From [Eubacterium] yurii (GTDB lineage Bacteria > Bacillota > Clostridia > Peptostreptococcales > Filifactoraceae), in assembly GCA_900167215.1 (NCBI GenBank), contig FUZS01000010.1, forward strand, positions 34,096 to 98,095: 64,000 bases of DNA, written 5' to 3'. Positions within the stretch are counted from its first letter, which is position 1; the number at the start of each line of letters is the position of its first letter. Positions 35,386 to 45,531 of the stretch are shown here, piece by piece. A program made the translations under genes and the position numbers. The notes below the pieces were generated by a model. The model made no database searches. It saw only the letters and a program-made list of their open reading frames with translations, and was not told the DNA's origin.

Positions 35386-38300
35386 TTATTTATTCTTTTT
35401 TTGTATCTGATCAAGTATGAAAGGATCCTTTATCTTGCTGTCTTCAGCAAATAGGATAATCTCAGACATAATCTGAGCAGTCTTAGGATCTTCATCTACA
35501 AACGGTAGGAACAGTCTGCCCCTATGTTGAGAGTATACAGGCAGTACATTTATAGTCGCTCCTGCCTTTTGATGTACTACTCCGCTGCCAAGATGTACCG
35601 AATACTCAGCCAAAGCACCTTCTATCAAGGCAAAATTATCTGTAAATGACACATTTTTAATCTTGAACAATTTCAAGTTAAATTCAACTATCGCCTTTCT
35701 CATTTCTATAGTTGAATGGCTCACCTCTACATCTACACCGCCAACGTGGGCTACAGATACCACAAGGTCAACATCTCTCATTACTTCTGTAAATATTAAA
35801 TCCGGCACATCATCTATCATCATCTTCTTGAAGGTTTTTCTGTCGAAAAATTCCACAAATTCCAAGGTAGGCGCCTCAATATCTGCAGGCGAAAACCAAT
35901 CCGCCAAGGCATAAATCTTAGCGATTATGTTTTGCTTATAATACACTTTTTGCAATCCTTCTTCGCTGTCTACCACCCATCTTCTCGTCTTCAACATTGC
36001 TACAGTCTTAGACGGCTGTATCTGGTGTCCTGCATATCTTAGAGATGTATACTTGCCTATCTCGTCCTTAGTCTTGATATACAGCTCTCTAAATATCTGT
36101 TTAAACGGCTGTTTTACCTGTCTGTCAAAGAGGTCTTTTTGGAAGTCTGCCCATTTTTTCGCATTGTACAAATCAAGAGAGTGAGCAATCTTAATCTTAT
36201 CGTCTTCTCCCAATTTCCTGCTCTTAGCTTTTGTATCTACAAGGCTGTAATTGCTATAGTATCCAAGATTCTTGCCGTCTGTAAATACCAAGTCCTTTAT
36301 TAGTGGATAGATTACAGGATTGGAAGTCAGATTTTCTATCTCATGTGCGAAAAACTCTGTTGCATCTTCCATTGACTCTTCAAGCATTTTTTTAGAACGT
36401 GAGTATTGATCTTTGAGATTTTTATTTATCTCTTTCAACTCTTCGACATACTTGTGTTTTTTCAGCTTTGTAGGTGCTGATTTTAATTGCTTGCCGTCTT
36501 TTTCATATACTATGGAAGATTTTCCGCCATCATCTATTTCTATCCAAACAGATACTCCATCTACTTCCTTAGGAGTAAGATATGAACGTATCTCTTCCAT
36601 TATCTGATTTTCCATAGCCCAAGTCAATCTTGTAACATCTCCGTATCCTGCATTTCTTGACAGATTTTCCATTGCAATGGATACAGCCTTAGCCTCACTT
36701 GCTCTCCTTTGAGCTCCGAAGGTCTTGCTTTCTTTGAGGAACTTTTGCAGGAATTTATACCTTGCTACAAGGTCTTTCATCTTATCTTTAGCAAGAGGTA
36801 TCAACGCATAGCTTGCCACAAGATCCTTATTTCTCTTTTCCTCTATCAGTTTTTGAGTATCTTTTAACTTCAGCTTGCCGTTTACAGCATCAGCAAACAT
36901 CCTTGCCCTTGAGTGCTTTGCTCCGTCAGAGATGTATTTTGCACATTCATAGAGCAGCTCAAATCTCTCCTTACCGACTTCCTTATATGCCGACTTGAAC
37001 CAATCGATGTCAAAGGCACCGCTTGCAAGGTCTTCTATTGAAATAGGAGTGTATTTTGCTATAATACCTGCCTTCTTCTCATCCACATCGCTGATATGTG
37101 CTTGGAAGTAATAGCAGGCACTTGCCATACCTTTCCACTTCAGATATTCTTCAATTATGCCTATCCAAGCAGGTGCATACATCGCCACCTCTACCAGTTT
37201 CTTGTCATCTATTCCTGTATTTTTTATCTTTTCCTTGAGTTTCTTGCTCGTATCGCCTTCTGCAGGCTTACTTAGTTTGAGTAGATGGCTCAAGGTAGAT
37301 TTTTTGGAGTCATCAGAGTTCCAGTAATATTTTACCCTGTCAAGTTTTTCATTATTTAAGGCAGTTAAAATCTTGATAAGATTGTCTATGCCTCTTATCT
37401 TCCTTACACGATGTATTGCTCTTGAGTATTTTGTAGGGGTATCTCCACGTCTTAGCTCCAAATCTACTATATAATCAGAGATTTTTTGCCCATGTTCCTT
37501 GATAAAATCAAATACTTCCCTATGTTCTTCCTGATAGTATTTTTTATTTACCGTACTGTGTTTTAGGGTCTGACCTTCTCCCATGATATAGTCGTAAATT
37601 CTTGAGATATAGCTTGATATGTCGTCATCATCATAAGCATCTTCAAGTATCTCAACATAAAATGCGTCTTTTTTTAAAAGTTTGAGCCTTACAGCATTGG
37701 CAAGTTCCAATATGCTCGTGCCAAGTCCATAGACCTGTAAATCATTGTTTTTACCGTAATCTAATATTATCTTGTTAATCACACGTGAAAGTCCAAAAGA
37801 CTGTATAAACTCCTCATCAGTCTCATAGCTGTCAAGTAAATCAAAGGCTTCTCTAAATATAAATAAACTGTTTAAATCGCAATAATACTCTTTGCCACTA
37901 CAATCATACTCTGATTTTGTCAAAAATTTTCCTATGCCGTTTTTTTGTATCTCAAGGTAAATATTTGATACTATTGACTTTGATACCTCAAAAAGATATT
38001 TTAAATTATACTGCTTATAGCTATAATAAAGTGCAGATATTATATTTGTAACATGATTAGCCTGATAATTGTGTAGTTTTAGATATTTAAAGTCCTTTTC
38101 AACTATCTCTTTACCTATATCCAAGAAGTCTGTATCAAGCAGTTCTTTTATATATTTTCTATGCTTCTCATACTCATTTTTCTTATATATATTTGCTCCG
38201 TTTAATATCATATCTACTTGGAAGAGCTTTTTAAAATCTCCTATCTCTTTTTCATAAAAGTCGCACCATAATTCTGAAAGCGGGAAGAATGATATATCCC

Positions 38301-40590
38301 TATTTTGACCGTAAGGAGCATATTTTATAGGAGTAAACACATCTCCAAGCAGCACATCCTGATTATAGGCAGTCTTATACTCGTATTTTTCGTATTTAAC
38401 TACCAAATCGTCAAATTCCTTCAATATTTCAAAAAACTCTTCCTTGCTTATATCAAAGATTTTTTTGCTGTCCATTATATCTGAAATAACTATAGTATCA
38501 GATTTTTTCTTAAGATTTGAGCCTTTTTTCTTAGTACCTTCTTCAATTTCTATTTTTAAATCAATCTTGTAATTCTTGTCATAGAGTGTATTAACTTCCT
38601 TTTTCTCTTCTGTTATAAGCTCATTTATCAGTATCATCTCGCTTGGAGTAGGCTCCTTTATTAAGCCTGTCATTTGTTTTATCTCTTTTTTTGTAACTTT
38701 ACCGTCTTTTTTGAGTTTTATAAGCAAATCCAAGCCACCAAGTCTTTTGTTTACAGCCTTGGCACTAAGCAAGTTACTTACTGATGATTTAATATCTTTT
38801 TCATCTTGTGTGTAGAGTATATTTATTATATTTTGCCTTACATCAGCTGATTTTAGGCGGAGATTGTCCTCAATTTGCTCCTTATAGTCCTTGACCAAGC
38901 CGTTTTTTGTCACTATGTCGTACATTACATTAGTATTGACTGAGCCTGAAAGTAGAGATATAACAGTGTCTTTCTGCTTTTGACTCTTAGGTGTTTGGAG
39001 CAATACTTTGACAACATTTCCTCTTTGGTAGGTATTAGTCAGCTTGATATAATCCATAGCCCTGTCTACAAGCTTATCAGCTTCAAGCATGGCTATGAGC
39101 AAAAGTCCGTTTGCGATATCCTCTTTGCTTATTGTTACGCTGTACCAAGGGAATATACAAGGCGAGAAAGTCTTAGTCTTATCTTTCATTGAAAGCAGAT
39201 TTTTTTCAAGTATATCAAAAAACTCTATTGCCTCTTTTTTATTTTTAAAATAGTTTTCAATACCTATCTCATTATTTTCTATGTGATTTTCTATATTATA
39301 AAAACTGATATATCCGAATATTGCTCGGAAATAGCAGGCCATAATCTCAATATCATCACTGTTTTCGCTTATTATCTGCCTTGCAGTTTGTAATGACAGC
39401 TTCTCATCTTGTATCATATTTAAAAAGTACGACATAAGCAATATACTATGTCTTTTTCCCTTTTTCAGAATTTTTTTCATAGCTTCTATTGCATAGGTCA
39501 CATCCTTGTTGCTCTTACTCCAAAGTCCCATGTATAGGTGCATATTGTCGTCACTTTTTAGCAATTCATCTTCATAAGAGCTGTCATTTATCAAGCGATG
39601 TATTATCTCAAGCTCTTTTTTACTTATTCTCTCACCAAATTCTTCTCCAAGACCTGTCCATGTGCCAAGCGCTCTCTTGACTGATGAAAAACGAAGCAGA
39701 TTGTTTTCATAGACAATGTTGAACATATAGACGAAGTTTTCATAATGTCCGCTGTCCATAGTCTCACATATAGCTTGTCTTAGCCCCTCTTGCAGTTTTG
39801 CAGCCAAGAGCATATTACCTGTAAGCTCCAACAATTCCTTATTGCAAGATCTAAATATCGCTCTAAATGTATCATAGCTGACAGTCGCATGGTTATTGTC
39901 AGCTGTCATCATCTCTTTTATAAAGCTGATAATTTTTTCATCGCCCATATTTATCAGTGCCGCTATCTGATCTGAATTGGAAAATAATCTGTAATTATTA
40001 TAGCTATCACCTTTCATAGTAGCTATCTCATCTACAGCTATTACATAGAAGTTAATCATATGCGGAAGTAATACATTAGTTATATTTTTAAGATGATTCT
40101 TATAGTTGTCGCTTCTGACAGGTTTTCTGTAATAGCCTACAGTATACGGGCATTTGACCATATTGTTGCAGGCTTCTATAAACACCTTCCTGTTATATTC
40201 ACCCATCATCAAGTCAAGAGAAGGATATATTGACTTTGGAAAGATATCTTTCAGCTCTATTTTTTCTTTTTTTGCCAATTCTTTTTCAACTGTCTTGACC
40301 CATTCACGGCCTATGTTATGACTGCTGTACTCATCTTCGTCCGAAAGCATTTGTTCCAAGATGTCCAAGTCATCAAGCTCATCAAAATCATCCGCTTCAA
40401 GCTTCAACTCGTCCTCTTCCATACTCTCAAGCAAGTTATCATCAGTTTTGGTAGTCCCCTTATCTTTTTCTTCCGTCTTCAAAAAAAGCTCTATAAACTT
40501 TTGATTTTCCTTATCAAGTTTTTTTGATTTTTCTCTTAGATTTTGAACGTAAGCACTCCTTTTTTCATCTTCCACATAATAGTAGAACAT
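35386..40590 (-). CDS. Giant DUF4132-domain protein
   Basis: 1734 residues, the largest gene in the window. The N-terminal third is charged and acidic (about 45-90), followed by long helical, HEAT/Armadillo-like repeats to about 1150. The C-terminal part matches DUF4132 proteins (MolR/YehI relatives): WAMENQIMEEIRSYLTP, WADFQKDLFDRQVKQPFKQI, FRELYIKTKDEIGKY, then RWVVDSEEGLQKVYYKQN and a final ADWFSPADIEAPTL region. No enzymatic motif, signal peptide or membrane segment is apparent. Function is unknown for the family; some members lie beside WGR- or MoxR-type genes, but here the only near partner is the small acidic protein 250 bp upstream. ATG after GGGGGAAGAG. Confidence 0.85.
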   Translation of the reverse strand: MFYYYVEDEKRSAYVQNLREKSKKLDKENQKFIELFLKTEEKDKGTTKTDDNLLESMEEDELKLEADDFDELDDLDILEQMLSDEDEYSSHNIGREWVKTVEKELAKKEKIELKDIFPKSIYPSLDLMMGEYNRKVFIEACNNMVKCPYTVGYYRKPVRSDNYKNHLKNITNVLLPHMINFYVIAVDEIATMKGDSYNNYRLFSNSDQIAALINMGDEKIISFIKEMMTADNNHATVSYDTFRAIFRSCNKELLELTGNMLLAAKLQEGLRQAICETMDSGHYENFVYMFNIVYENNLLRFSSVKRALGTWTGLGEEFGERISKKELEIIHRLINDSSYEDELLKSDDNMHLYMGLWSKSNKDVTYAIEAMKKILKKGKRHSILLMSYFLNMIQDEKLSLQTARQIISENSDDIEIMACYFRAIFGYISFYNIENHIENNEIGIENYFKNKKEAIEFFDILEKNLLSMKDKTKTFSPCIFPWYSVTISKEDIANGLLLIAMLEADKLVDRAMDYIKLTNTYQRGNVVKVLLQTPKSQKQKDTVISLLSGSVNTNVMYDIVTKNGLVKDYKEQIEDNLRLKSADVRQNIINILYTQDEKDIKSSVSNLLSAKAVNKRLGGLDLLIKLKKDGKVTKKEIKQMTGLIKEPTPSEMILINELITEEKKEVNTLYDKNYKIDLKIEIEEGTKKKGSNLKKKSDTIVISDIMDSKKIFDISKEEFFEILKEFDDLVVKYEKYEYKTAYNQDVLLGDVFTPIKYAPYGQNRDISFFPLSELWCDFYEKEIGDFKKLFQVDMILNGANIYKKNEYEKHRKYIKELLDTDFLDIGKEIVEKDFKYLKLHNYQANHVTNIISALYYSYKQYNLKYLFEVSKSIVSNIYLEIQKNGIGKFLTKSEYDCSGKEYYCDLNSLFIFREAFDLLDSYETDEEFIQSFGLSRVINKIILDYGKNNDLQVYGLGTSILELANAVRLKLLKKDAFYVEILEDAYDDDDISSYISRIYDYIMGEGQTLKHSTVNKKYYQEEHREVFDFIKEHGQKISDYIVDLELRRGDTPTKYSRAIHRVRKIRGIDNLIKILTALNNEKLDRVKYYWNSDDSKKSTLSHLLKLSKPAEGDTSKKLKEKIKNTGIDDKKLVEVAMYAPAWIGIIEEYLKWKGMASACYYFQAHISDVDEKKAGIIAKYTPISIEDLASGAFDIDWFKSAYKEVGKERFELLYECAKYISDGAKHSRARMFADAVNGKLKLKDTQKLIEEKRNKDLVASYALIPLAKDKMKDLVARYKFLQKFLKESKTFGAQRRASEAKAVSIAMENLSRNAGYGDVTRLTWAMENQIMEEIRSYLTPKEVDGVSVWIEIDDGGKSSIVYEKDGKQLKSAPTKLKKHKYVEELKEINKNLKDQYSRSKKMLEESMEDATEFFAHEIENLTSNPVIYPLIKDLVFTDGKNLGYYSNYSLVDTKAKSRKLGEDDKIKIAHSLDLYNAKKWADFQKDLFDRQVKQPFKQIFRELYIKTKDEIGKYTSLRYAGHQIQPSKTVAMLKTRRWVVDSEEGLQKVYYKQNIIAKIYALADWFSPADIEAPTLEFVEFFDRKTFKKMMIDDVPDLIFTEVMRDVDLVVSVAHVGGVDVEVSHSTIEMRKAIVEFNLKLFKIKNVSFTDNFALIEGALAEYSVHLGSGVVHQKAGATINVLPVYSQHRGRLFLPFVDEDPKTAQIMSEIILFAEDSKIKDPFILDQIQKKNK

Positions 40591-40843
40591 CTCTTCCCCC
40601 TTCGTTTATAGTTGATTTATGCTAAAAAGAATTTAAGTAAAATTGATAAGCTTAAATACTATAGAAAATATTGCAATATACTAAACAGGCTTTATATTAA
40701 AGTCAAAAACTACAGTATTATTTTAAAAAATTTATATATATTTAAATTTCAGCTAAAATTACAATAATTTTATGATGAACTATAGTAACAATACTAAATA
40801 ATCTTTCACCCAATATATTATAATTCCTAAAGTTAAAATTAGT

Positions 40844-41401
40844 TTAACAAAAATTGTTTTTCTCATCTAATACTGTCTTGCAAAGCTCAAGTACCTGAGC
40901 CGAATAATAGTAGAAACTGTAAAACAAGTCATCAGGAAATACCTCATCTTCTTCATAGCGTATCTCATCTTCTTCCTCATCATAGTCTTGAGACCATAGA
41001 TATTCTTCTCTTAGCATATCGGAAAATTGTGGCAGTTCCTTGGCATGCTCCATTTCCTCCACCATCTTAACAGCCTCTTCAATCTCTGTAAAAAGCTCCT
41101 CTAACTCCTCTGCAAGATATTTTGCTATCTCATTTTTATCTCTTTGCTCCAAAGCATTTTTTAAAATCCTATATAGAAAAATCATTGCAAAGGGTGTAGC
41201 ATGCCAAAGTGTGGACTGGTGCTCTATATTCATTGCTATTTCTTCACCTGCATTTTTAACAGCATCCAAGTCTTCCATCTTCAACAAAATTTCAAAATAT
41301 TTTGGAAAATCAGTTGCTCTACCGTAAGTAGTTGTAATCCTATGCCAAGGTATATCTTCGACTTTTACATCATGTATATATTCTTGAGTTTCTCCATTCA
41401 T
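40844..41401 (-). CDS. Small acidic helical protein upstream of the DUF4132 gene
   Basis: 185 residues. The segment EDIPWHRITTTYGRATDFPKY followed by NIEHQSTLWHATPFAMIFLYRIL resembles the opening of HEAT-repeat proteins that often accompany toxin/immunity or DUF4132 genes. The rest is strongly acidic (DYDEEEDEIRYEEDEV, about 140-155). No enzyme motif. Same strand and upstream of the giant gene; a partnership is inference. Start ATG preceded by AAAAGGAGAGCAAG. Confidence 0.6.
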   Translation of the reverse strand: MNGETQEYIHDVKVEDIPWHRITTTYGRATDFPKYFEILLKMEDLDAVKNAGEEIAMNIEHQSTLWHATPFAMIFLYRILKNALEQRDKNEIAKYLAEELEELFTEIEEAVKMVEEMEHAKELPQFSDMLREEYLWSQDYDEEEDEIRYEEDEVFPDDLFYSFYYYSAQVLELCKTVLDEKNNFC

Positions 41402-41866
41402 CTTGCTCTCCTTTTTATATCTTTATGGACATTTAATATCTCAAGTTTAGTAAATATAAAATATTGTTATTATTTTAATCTTTTAAGTTAATATATTACT
41501 GATATTATAGCACTTAATATATCTTTTTTCTATTAGCATATTTATAAATTCTTTGTTACGTTATTATATATATTTGTCTATAAATTTACAATAAAAATCA
41601 ACTCCCTTTGTAAAGCTTATTATCCAATTTAATACCAATCAGCGTTTATAATAGCAAGTAGTTATTTTCAATAAGCTTTTTGTAGCATAAATACATACTT
41701 TTTAACAGCTTTTTAGTATAAGTTACACAAAAGAGCTTTAATGAGACATATTAGCAAAACAAGAAACAGATAAATAAACAGAAGTTAAGGATATAAAAAC
41801 ATCCAAGTTATGATATAATATAAAAAGATTTAATATGACAAGGCTTTAGAGAGGAATGTAAGTGAG
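41402..41866. other. Gap with repeat A and an extended -10 promoter
   Basis: 465 bp between divergent genes. Contains repeat A copy 4 and, at 41811-41819, TGATATAAT reading to the TPR gene. Nothing else is supported. Confidence 0.5.
41630..41722 (+). repeat. Dispersed repeat A, copy 4 (MITE-like)
   Basis: Reads TTAATACCAATCAGCG, then TTTATAATAGCAAG (shared exactly with copy 7), and ends CAGCTTTTTAGTATAAG, the best-preserved right terminal repeat. Confidence 0.75.
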
Positions 41867-42985
41867 TTGTTAGATGAGATAAAGTTATACTGGAGCAGAT
41901 TGAAAACAGAATATGAAAATAGATATACGGAGCCATTTTTAAAAGATTATGAAAAATCAAAAGAATATTTCAAAAAAATGCAGAAATATCTGTTGAAAAA
42001 ACAAGTGAAATTCCCTTCAAACGTTGATATTGTATGCACATTAGCTTCTGTCAATTTGGAGCTAAGAGACGATGAGACTAAGTGCATTGAGTTGTTGGAA
42101 GAATTTTTAAATAGATTTGGAGATATCTTGGATAAGAGTCAAAAAGCAAGAATTTACACCAACATTGCTTTTTATGATGATTTTTCTAAATACAGATTAG
42201 ACTGTCTTATCAAGGCTCATGAGCTGAAATCACCCTTTGTAGAAACATACAAGGCACTTGGACTTTACTATTTTAGTGAATATCAGTTATATAAAGATGA
42301 AACAAATTTATCTTTAAGCAAAAAATACTTTAAAATAGCTATGGACATGGATACAAGCTATGAGTACGCTTTTGACTACGCAGCATGCTTATATGAACAT
42401 AAAGAATATCAAAAAGCCAAGGAAATATTCTCAGACTTATTAAAAAGATATCCTGATAGAATGAGACTTATGCTAAGTATCTCTTACTGCGAGGCTTACC
42501 TTGGGAATAAGGATAAGGCAAAATTTTATTTACAAAAAGTAAGACAGGGAAAAGGTGATAACTACTCCTTAAATACTGACGATATATTTGAAAATGAAAT
42601 TTTTGACCTCTATTATGTACTTGAAGAATACGACACTTTTCTAAGTTGCTGGAGCGAAGATATCATATGTCAATACTATATAGCCGACTGGGATCATTAT
42701 TTTTACGTTCTTTGGTTAAAAAATAAAAAAAAGCTGTTTAGGAGATTTGAAGAAGAAAATAGAAGCTATTTTGAAAAAGCTATAGAAGAAGTAAAAGTTG
42801 ATGAAGATTTTGACAGTGAAGATGAAAGACAAGAGACAATTGAAAGCTGGGAAAAAGACAAAAAAGAGTTTGAAGAAATGATATCTCGCATAAAAGAAAG
42901 TTCTTCAAAGCCAAACATACATCCTGAGCTATATCCTGAATTTTCATGCTTTATGATAGATTGTGTAAGACATAAATTTATATAA
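41867..42985 (+). CDS. TPR-repeat protein
   Basis: 372 residues. Tetratricopeptide-like helices: VETYKALGLYYFSEYQLY, SLSKKYFKIAMDMD, YAFDYAACLYEHKEYQKAKE and RMRLMLSISYCEAYLGN (about 124-230). N- and C-terminal parts are charged and helical; no catalytic motif and no export signal. The start is a TTG about 12 bases after AGAGGA; nearby ATG and GTG codons are out of frame. The promoter is the extended -10 at 41811-41819. It opens the accessory plus-strand run. A scaffold or immunity-type role is possible but unsupported. Confidence 0.75.
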   Translation: MLDEIKLYWSRLKTEYENRYTEPFLKDYEKSKEYFKKMQKYLLKKQVKFPSNVDIVCTLASVNLELRDDETKCIELLEEFLNRFGDILDKSQKARIYTNIAFYDDFSKYRLDCLIKAHELKSPFVETYKALGLYYFSEYQLYKDETNLSLSKKYFKIAMDMDTSYEYAFDYAACLYEHKEYQKAKEIFSDLLKRYPDRMRLMLSISYCEAYLGNKDKAKFYLQKVRQGKGDNYSLNTDDIFENEIFDLYYVLEEYDTFLSCWSEDIICQYYIADWDHYFYVLWLKNKKKLFRRFEEENRSYFEKAIEEVKVDEDFDSEDERQETIESWEKDKKEFEEMISRIKESSSKPNIHPELYPEFSCFMIDCVRHKFI

Positions 42986-43021
42986 TCTATATTAGCTATG
43001 TTTTTATATTAATTGATAAGT

Positions 43022-43302
43022 ATACAAAATGACTACTCCAGAAATCAAATTAAAATTGCACAACTTGAAACAGGGCTTAATATCAGCTTTCCAAAACTAT
43101 AGCTTGACTTCCTATGTGAAATGGAGGAAGATAAACCTAAGCATCTTATGATTGGAAAGGATTGAGATATTGCTTATTTTATAAAAATAGATAGTGAAAA
43201 TGACGATTCCATATTTTCAAATGACTTAGGAGCATTAGCTCGTTGGAAATGATAAAAGAAGCAGGAAATATTTTTGAATTTATAAAGCAATTTTCAAAAT
43301 AA
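43022..43302 (+). pseudogene. Decayed SMI1/KNR4 (SUKH)-like gene
   Basis: One frame reads IKIAQLETGLNISFPKL, stop, LDFLCEMEEDKPKHLMIGKD, stop, DIAYFIKIDSENDDSIFSND, and then shifts frame to end MIKEAGNIFEFIKQFSK before TAA. The order and motifs are those of SUKH-superfamily proteins, many of which are immunity proteins to contact-dependent toxins. Two internal stops and one frameshift make it a clear remnant. Confidence 0.7.
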
Positions 43303-43354
43303 GAAATTAAAGAAGCCATAATATTAAATATTAGACATTTTCGGGTGATTATAA

Positions 43355-43609
43355 ATGAAAGATTTAGATGTTGTATATAAGGGTCAAGTTTTGACATTGA
43401 CAAGATTTTGGGCTGATAATAGACCTTGTTTATGGGCAAAATATCCAAATCAGATAAATATGCCCAAAATGGAATTTGTCGGAGGTCATCCTAATGAGTG
43501 GTGTATATTTATCGACAATTTGACTGCTAATGAGAAAAAGCTGATTACAGACATTGATGGTGTGGCTTTTAACATTATGACATACCTGAGGGAAAACTAC
43601 GAAAATTAA
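43355..43609 (+). CDS. Small hypothetical protein
   Basis: 84 residues, starts MKDLDVVYKG with GGGTGA upstream. It has LTLTRFWADNRPCLWAKY, Trp- and Pro-rich, then EFVGGHPNEWCIFIDNL and a short acidic helix. It is cytosolic by composition and has no recognised domain. It follows the SUKH remnant and may be another immunity-type or orphan cassette gene. Intact, with normal codon use for the region. Confidence 0.6.
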   Translation: MKDLDVVYKGQVLTLTRFWADNRPCLWAKYPNQINMPKMEFVGGHPNEWCIFIDNLTANEKKLITDIDGVAFNIMTYLRENYEN

Positions 43610-43668
43610 TGCTTATTTATAATATGAAGTGAAAAACAAATAAATTGGAAGTTGTGGAGGTATTGGAA

Positions 43669-44118
43669 ATGAATGATAGGATAAAGGCTTATTGGGATAA
43701 ATTTTGCAATGAAATGAATATTCCTAAAGACACAAAATATGAAGCTTGGAGTTTTGGAAATACTAAAGATATGGCAGATGAATTAGCTGAATTGGTTAAT
43801 AAGGGTATTAAGACTGCTACAACTTCAGCTTTTGAACTATATGAAGTGGGGGAGCATATACCCCAAGTAGGTGAATATAACATTATTCTAAACGGAGCAG
43901 ATGAGCCGGTATGTATAACACAAACAAAAGTTGTCTACATCACTCCATATAACTTAATTTCTCCTGAACATGCCTGGCATGAAGGCGAAGGTGATAGAAG
44001 TTATAAATATTGGAAAAATGTTCATGATAATTTTTTCAATGAAGAATATAATAAAGTAGGCAAAAAATTTTATGAACAAGCTCCCATGCTATGTGAAGTA
44101 TTTGAAAAAGTCTATTAA
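43669..44118 (+). CDS. ASCH-domain protein
   Basis: 149 residues. MNDRIKAYWDKFCNEM and YEAWSFGNTKDMADELAELV lead to the ASCH core KTATTSAFELYEVGE, VGEYNIILNGADEPVCI, TKVVYITPYNLIS and HAWHEGEGDRSYKYW. ASCH is a beta-barrel RNA-binding fold; some members are amidohydrolases for acetylated cytidine. The start is the ATG nine bases after GGAGG; a TTG 24 bases earlier is less likely. Confidence 0.88.
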   Translation: MNDRIKAYWDKFCNEMNIPKDTKYEAWSFGNTKDMADELAELVNKGIKTATTSAFELYEVGEHIPQVGEYNIILNGADEPVCITQTKVVYITPYNLISPEHAWHEGEGDRSYKYWKNVHDNFFNEEYNKVGKKFYEQAPMLCEVFEKVY

Positions 44119-44202
44119 AAATAAGCCCTATTTGTCTAATTTAAATAAGTAAATAAATGCTATATATTTTGAGAAATTTTAGAACTTACAGGGGTAAATC
44201 AA

Positions 44203-44805
44203 GTGAAAAAGATAGCTGTATATATACATGGAAAAGGCGGCTCAGTCAATGAGGCTGATTATTATAAGAAGTTTTTTAATGATGAGTATGGGCTTATAGC
44301 TTTTGATTATAAATCAGAATTACCATGGGAAGCTAAGGAGGAATTTCAAAAATATTTTGCTGATATTTTTTCAAGATACAATGATGTTGTATTAATTGCA
44401 AACAGCATTGGAGCGTATTTTTCTTTAATATCATTATCAAACTTCCCTATCAAGAAAGCAATATTTATTTCACCTGTTGTAGATATGGAAAATTTAATCT
44501 TAAATATGTTGAAAAGAGAAAATTTGTCAGAAGAAGAGCTTAAATCAAAAAAAGTAATCCATACTTCATTTTCTGAAACTTTATCTTGGGAATATCTTTC
44601 CTTTGTCAGGAACAATGCTATAACATGGAATATTCCAAGCACAATTATTTATGGCAAAAACGACAATATAACCTCTTTTAGAACAATTAGCAAATTCGGT
44701 GAAAAAATTAGTGCTGATTTAGCAATTATGGAAAATGGTGAACACTGGTTCCATACAGAAGAACAAATGCTTTTCTTGGATAATAGCCTTAAAGAATTTA
44801 TCTAA
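44203..44805 (+). CDS. Alpha/beta-hydrolase family protein
   Basis: 200 residues, starting with GTG after AGGGG. A small alpha/beta hydrolase: oxyanion region IHGKGGSVNEADYY, nucleophile elbow IANSIGAYFSL (Ser at about 67), acid in IIYGKNDNITS, and the catalytic His in ENGEHWFHTEE. Substrate unknown; serine esterase or thioesterase activity is probable. Stand-alone, with AT-rich flanks. Confidence 0.82.
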   Translation: MKKIAVYIHGKGGSVNEADYYKKFFNDEYGLIAFDYKSELPWEAKEEFQKYFADIFSRYNDVVLIANSIGAYFSLISLSNFPIKKAIFISPVVDMENLILNMLKRENLSEEELKSKKVIHTSFSETLSWEYLSFVRNNAITWNIPSTIIYGKNDNITSFRTISKFGEKISADLAIMENGEHWFHTEEQMLFLDNSLKEFI

Positions 44806-44915
44806 GAAGTCAAAATTTCCAACAACTAAACAGCTTAATAAATATAGTAGCTTATAAGACTCTAAATCATGTAGCTTTAATGTTTTTTGTTACTCAAAGT
44901 TAAGAATAAAAATAG

Positions 44916-45056
44916 GTGAATCAAGTTAAAAGTATTAGAAGTAGAATAGAAAACTTGTTACAATAAAATAGGTTAAAAGCAAGATTTAGAGCTATAAAAC
45001 TAAGCTAAAATATGCTATAATATTACAAATATAGCGTAAATAAATTTAAATTTGTA
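44916..45056 (+). repeat. 140-bp direct repeat, copy 1, with promoter
   Basis: From GTGAATCAAGTTAAAAGTAT to ...GCGTAAATAAATT. Only a few changes relative to copy 2 at 45532-45672 (offset 616 bp). Contains TGCTATAAT at 45013-45021, an extended -10 about 48 bp before the YciI-like start. Confidence 0.93.
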
Positions 45057-45068
45057 AGGGAGAAGATT

Positions 45069-45368
45069 ATGTTTTTAATTTCTTTAAATTATATTAAACC
45101 AATTACCGAGGTAGAGAGAGTATTGCCAGAACATATAGTTTTTCTTAATAAATATTATGATAGTGGAAATTTTATTTTTTCCGGAAGAAAAGAACCAAGA
45201 ACAGGAGGATTGATTGTAGCTGTTGCCCAAAACATAGAAACTATGAATAAAATAATTGAAGAAGATCCTTTCTTTAAGAACGGTGTAGCTAAGTATGAAG
45301 TTACTGAATTTAAACCAACAAAATATACAGATGATTTTTCAAATTTTTTTGATATAAATGGCAAGTAG
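45069..45368 (+). CDS. YciI-family protein
   Basis: 99 residues with the YciI/YCII pattern: MFLISLNYIKPITEVERVLP, EHIVFLNKYYDSGNFIFSGR, RTGGLIVAVA and EDPFFKNGVAKYEVTEFKP. The conserved His (EHIVFL) and Asp (EEDPF) of the family are present. Dimeric ferredoxin-like fold; a muconolactone-isomerase-like reaction has been suggested, no sure role. Its promoter is within the upstream 140-bp repeat. GGGAGA before the ATG. Confidence 0.9.
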   Translation: MFLISLNYIKPITEVERVLPEHIVFLNKYYDSGNFIFSGRKEPRTGGLIVAVAQNIETMNKIIEEDPFFKNGVAKYEVTEFKPTKYTDDFSNFFDINGK

Positions 45369-45531
45369 TTCATCATATTCAAGTTTTTCTAACTCAAAGA
45401 GTTAAATAAGATAGTACCTCATAATAGATATCAAAATGGAATAGTAAATCAAATTTACTATTTAATGCTAAACAAAGCAACAGTTTATTAGAATAAATAC
45501 AAACTTTATTTTAAAATCATAATAAAAAGAA

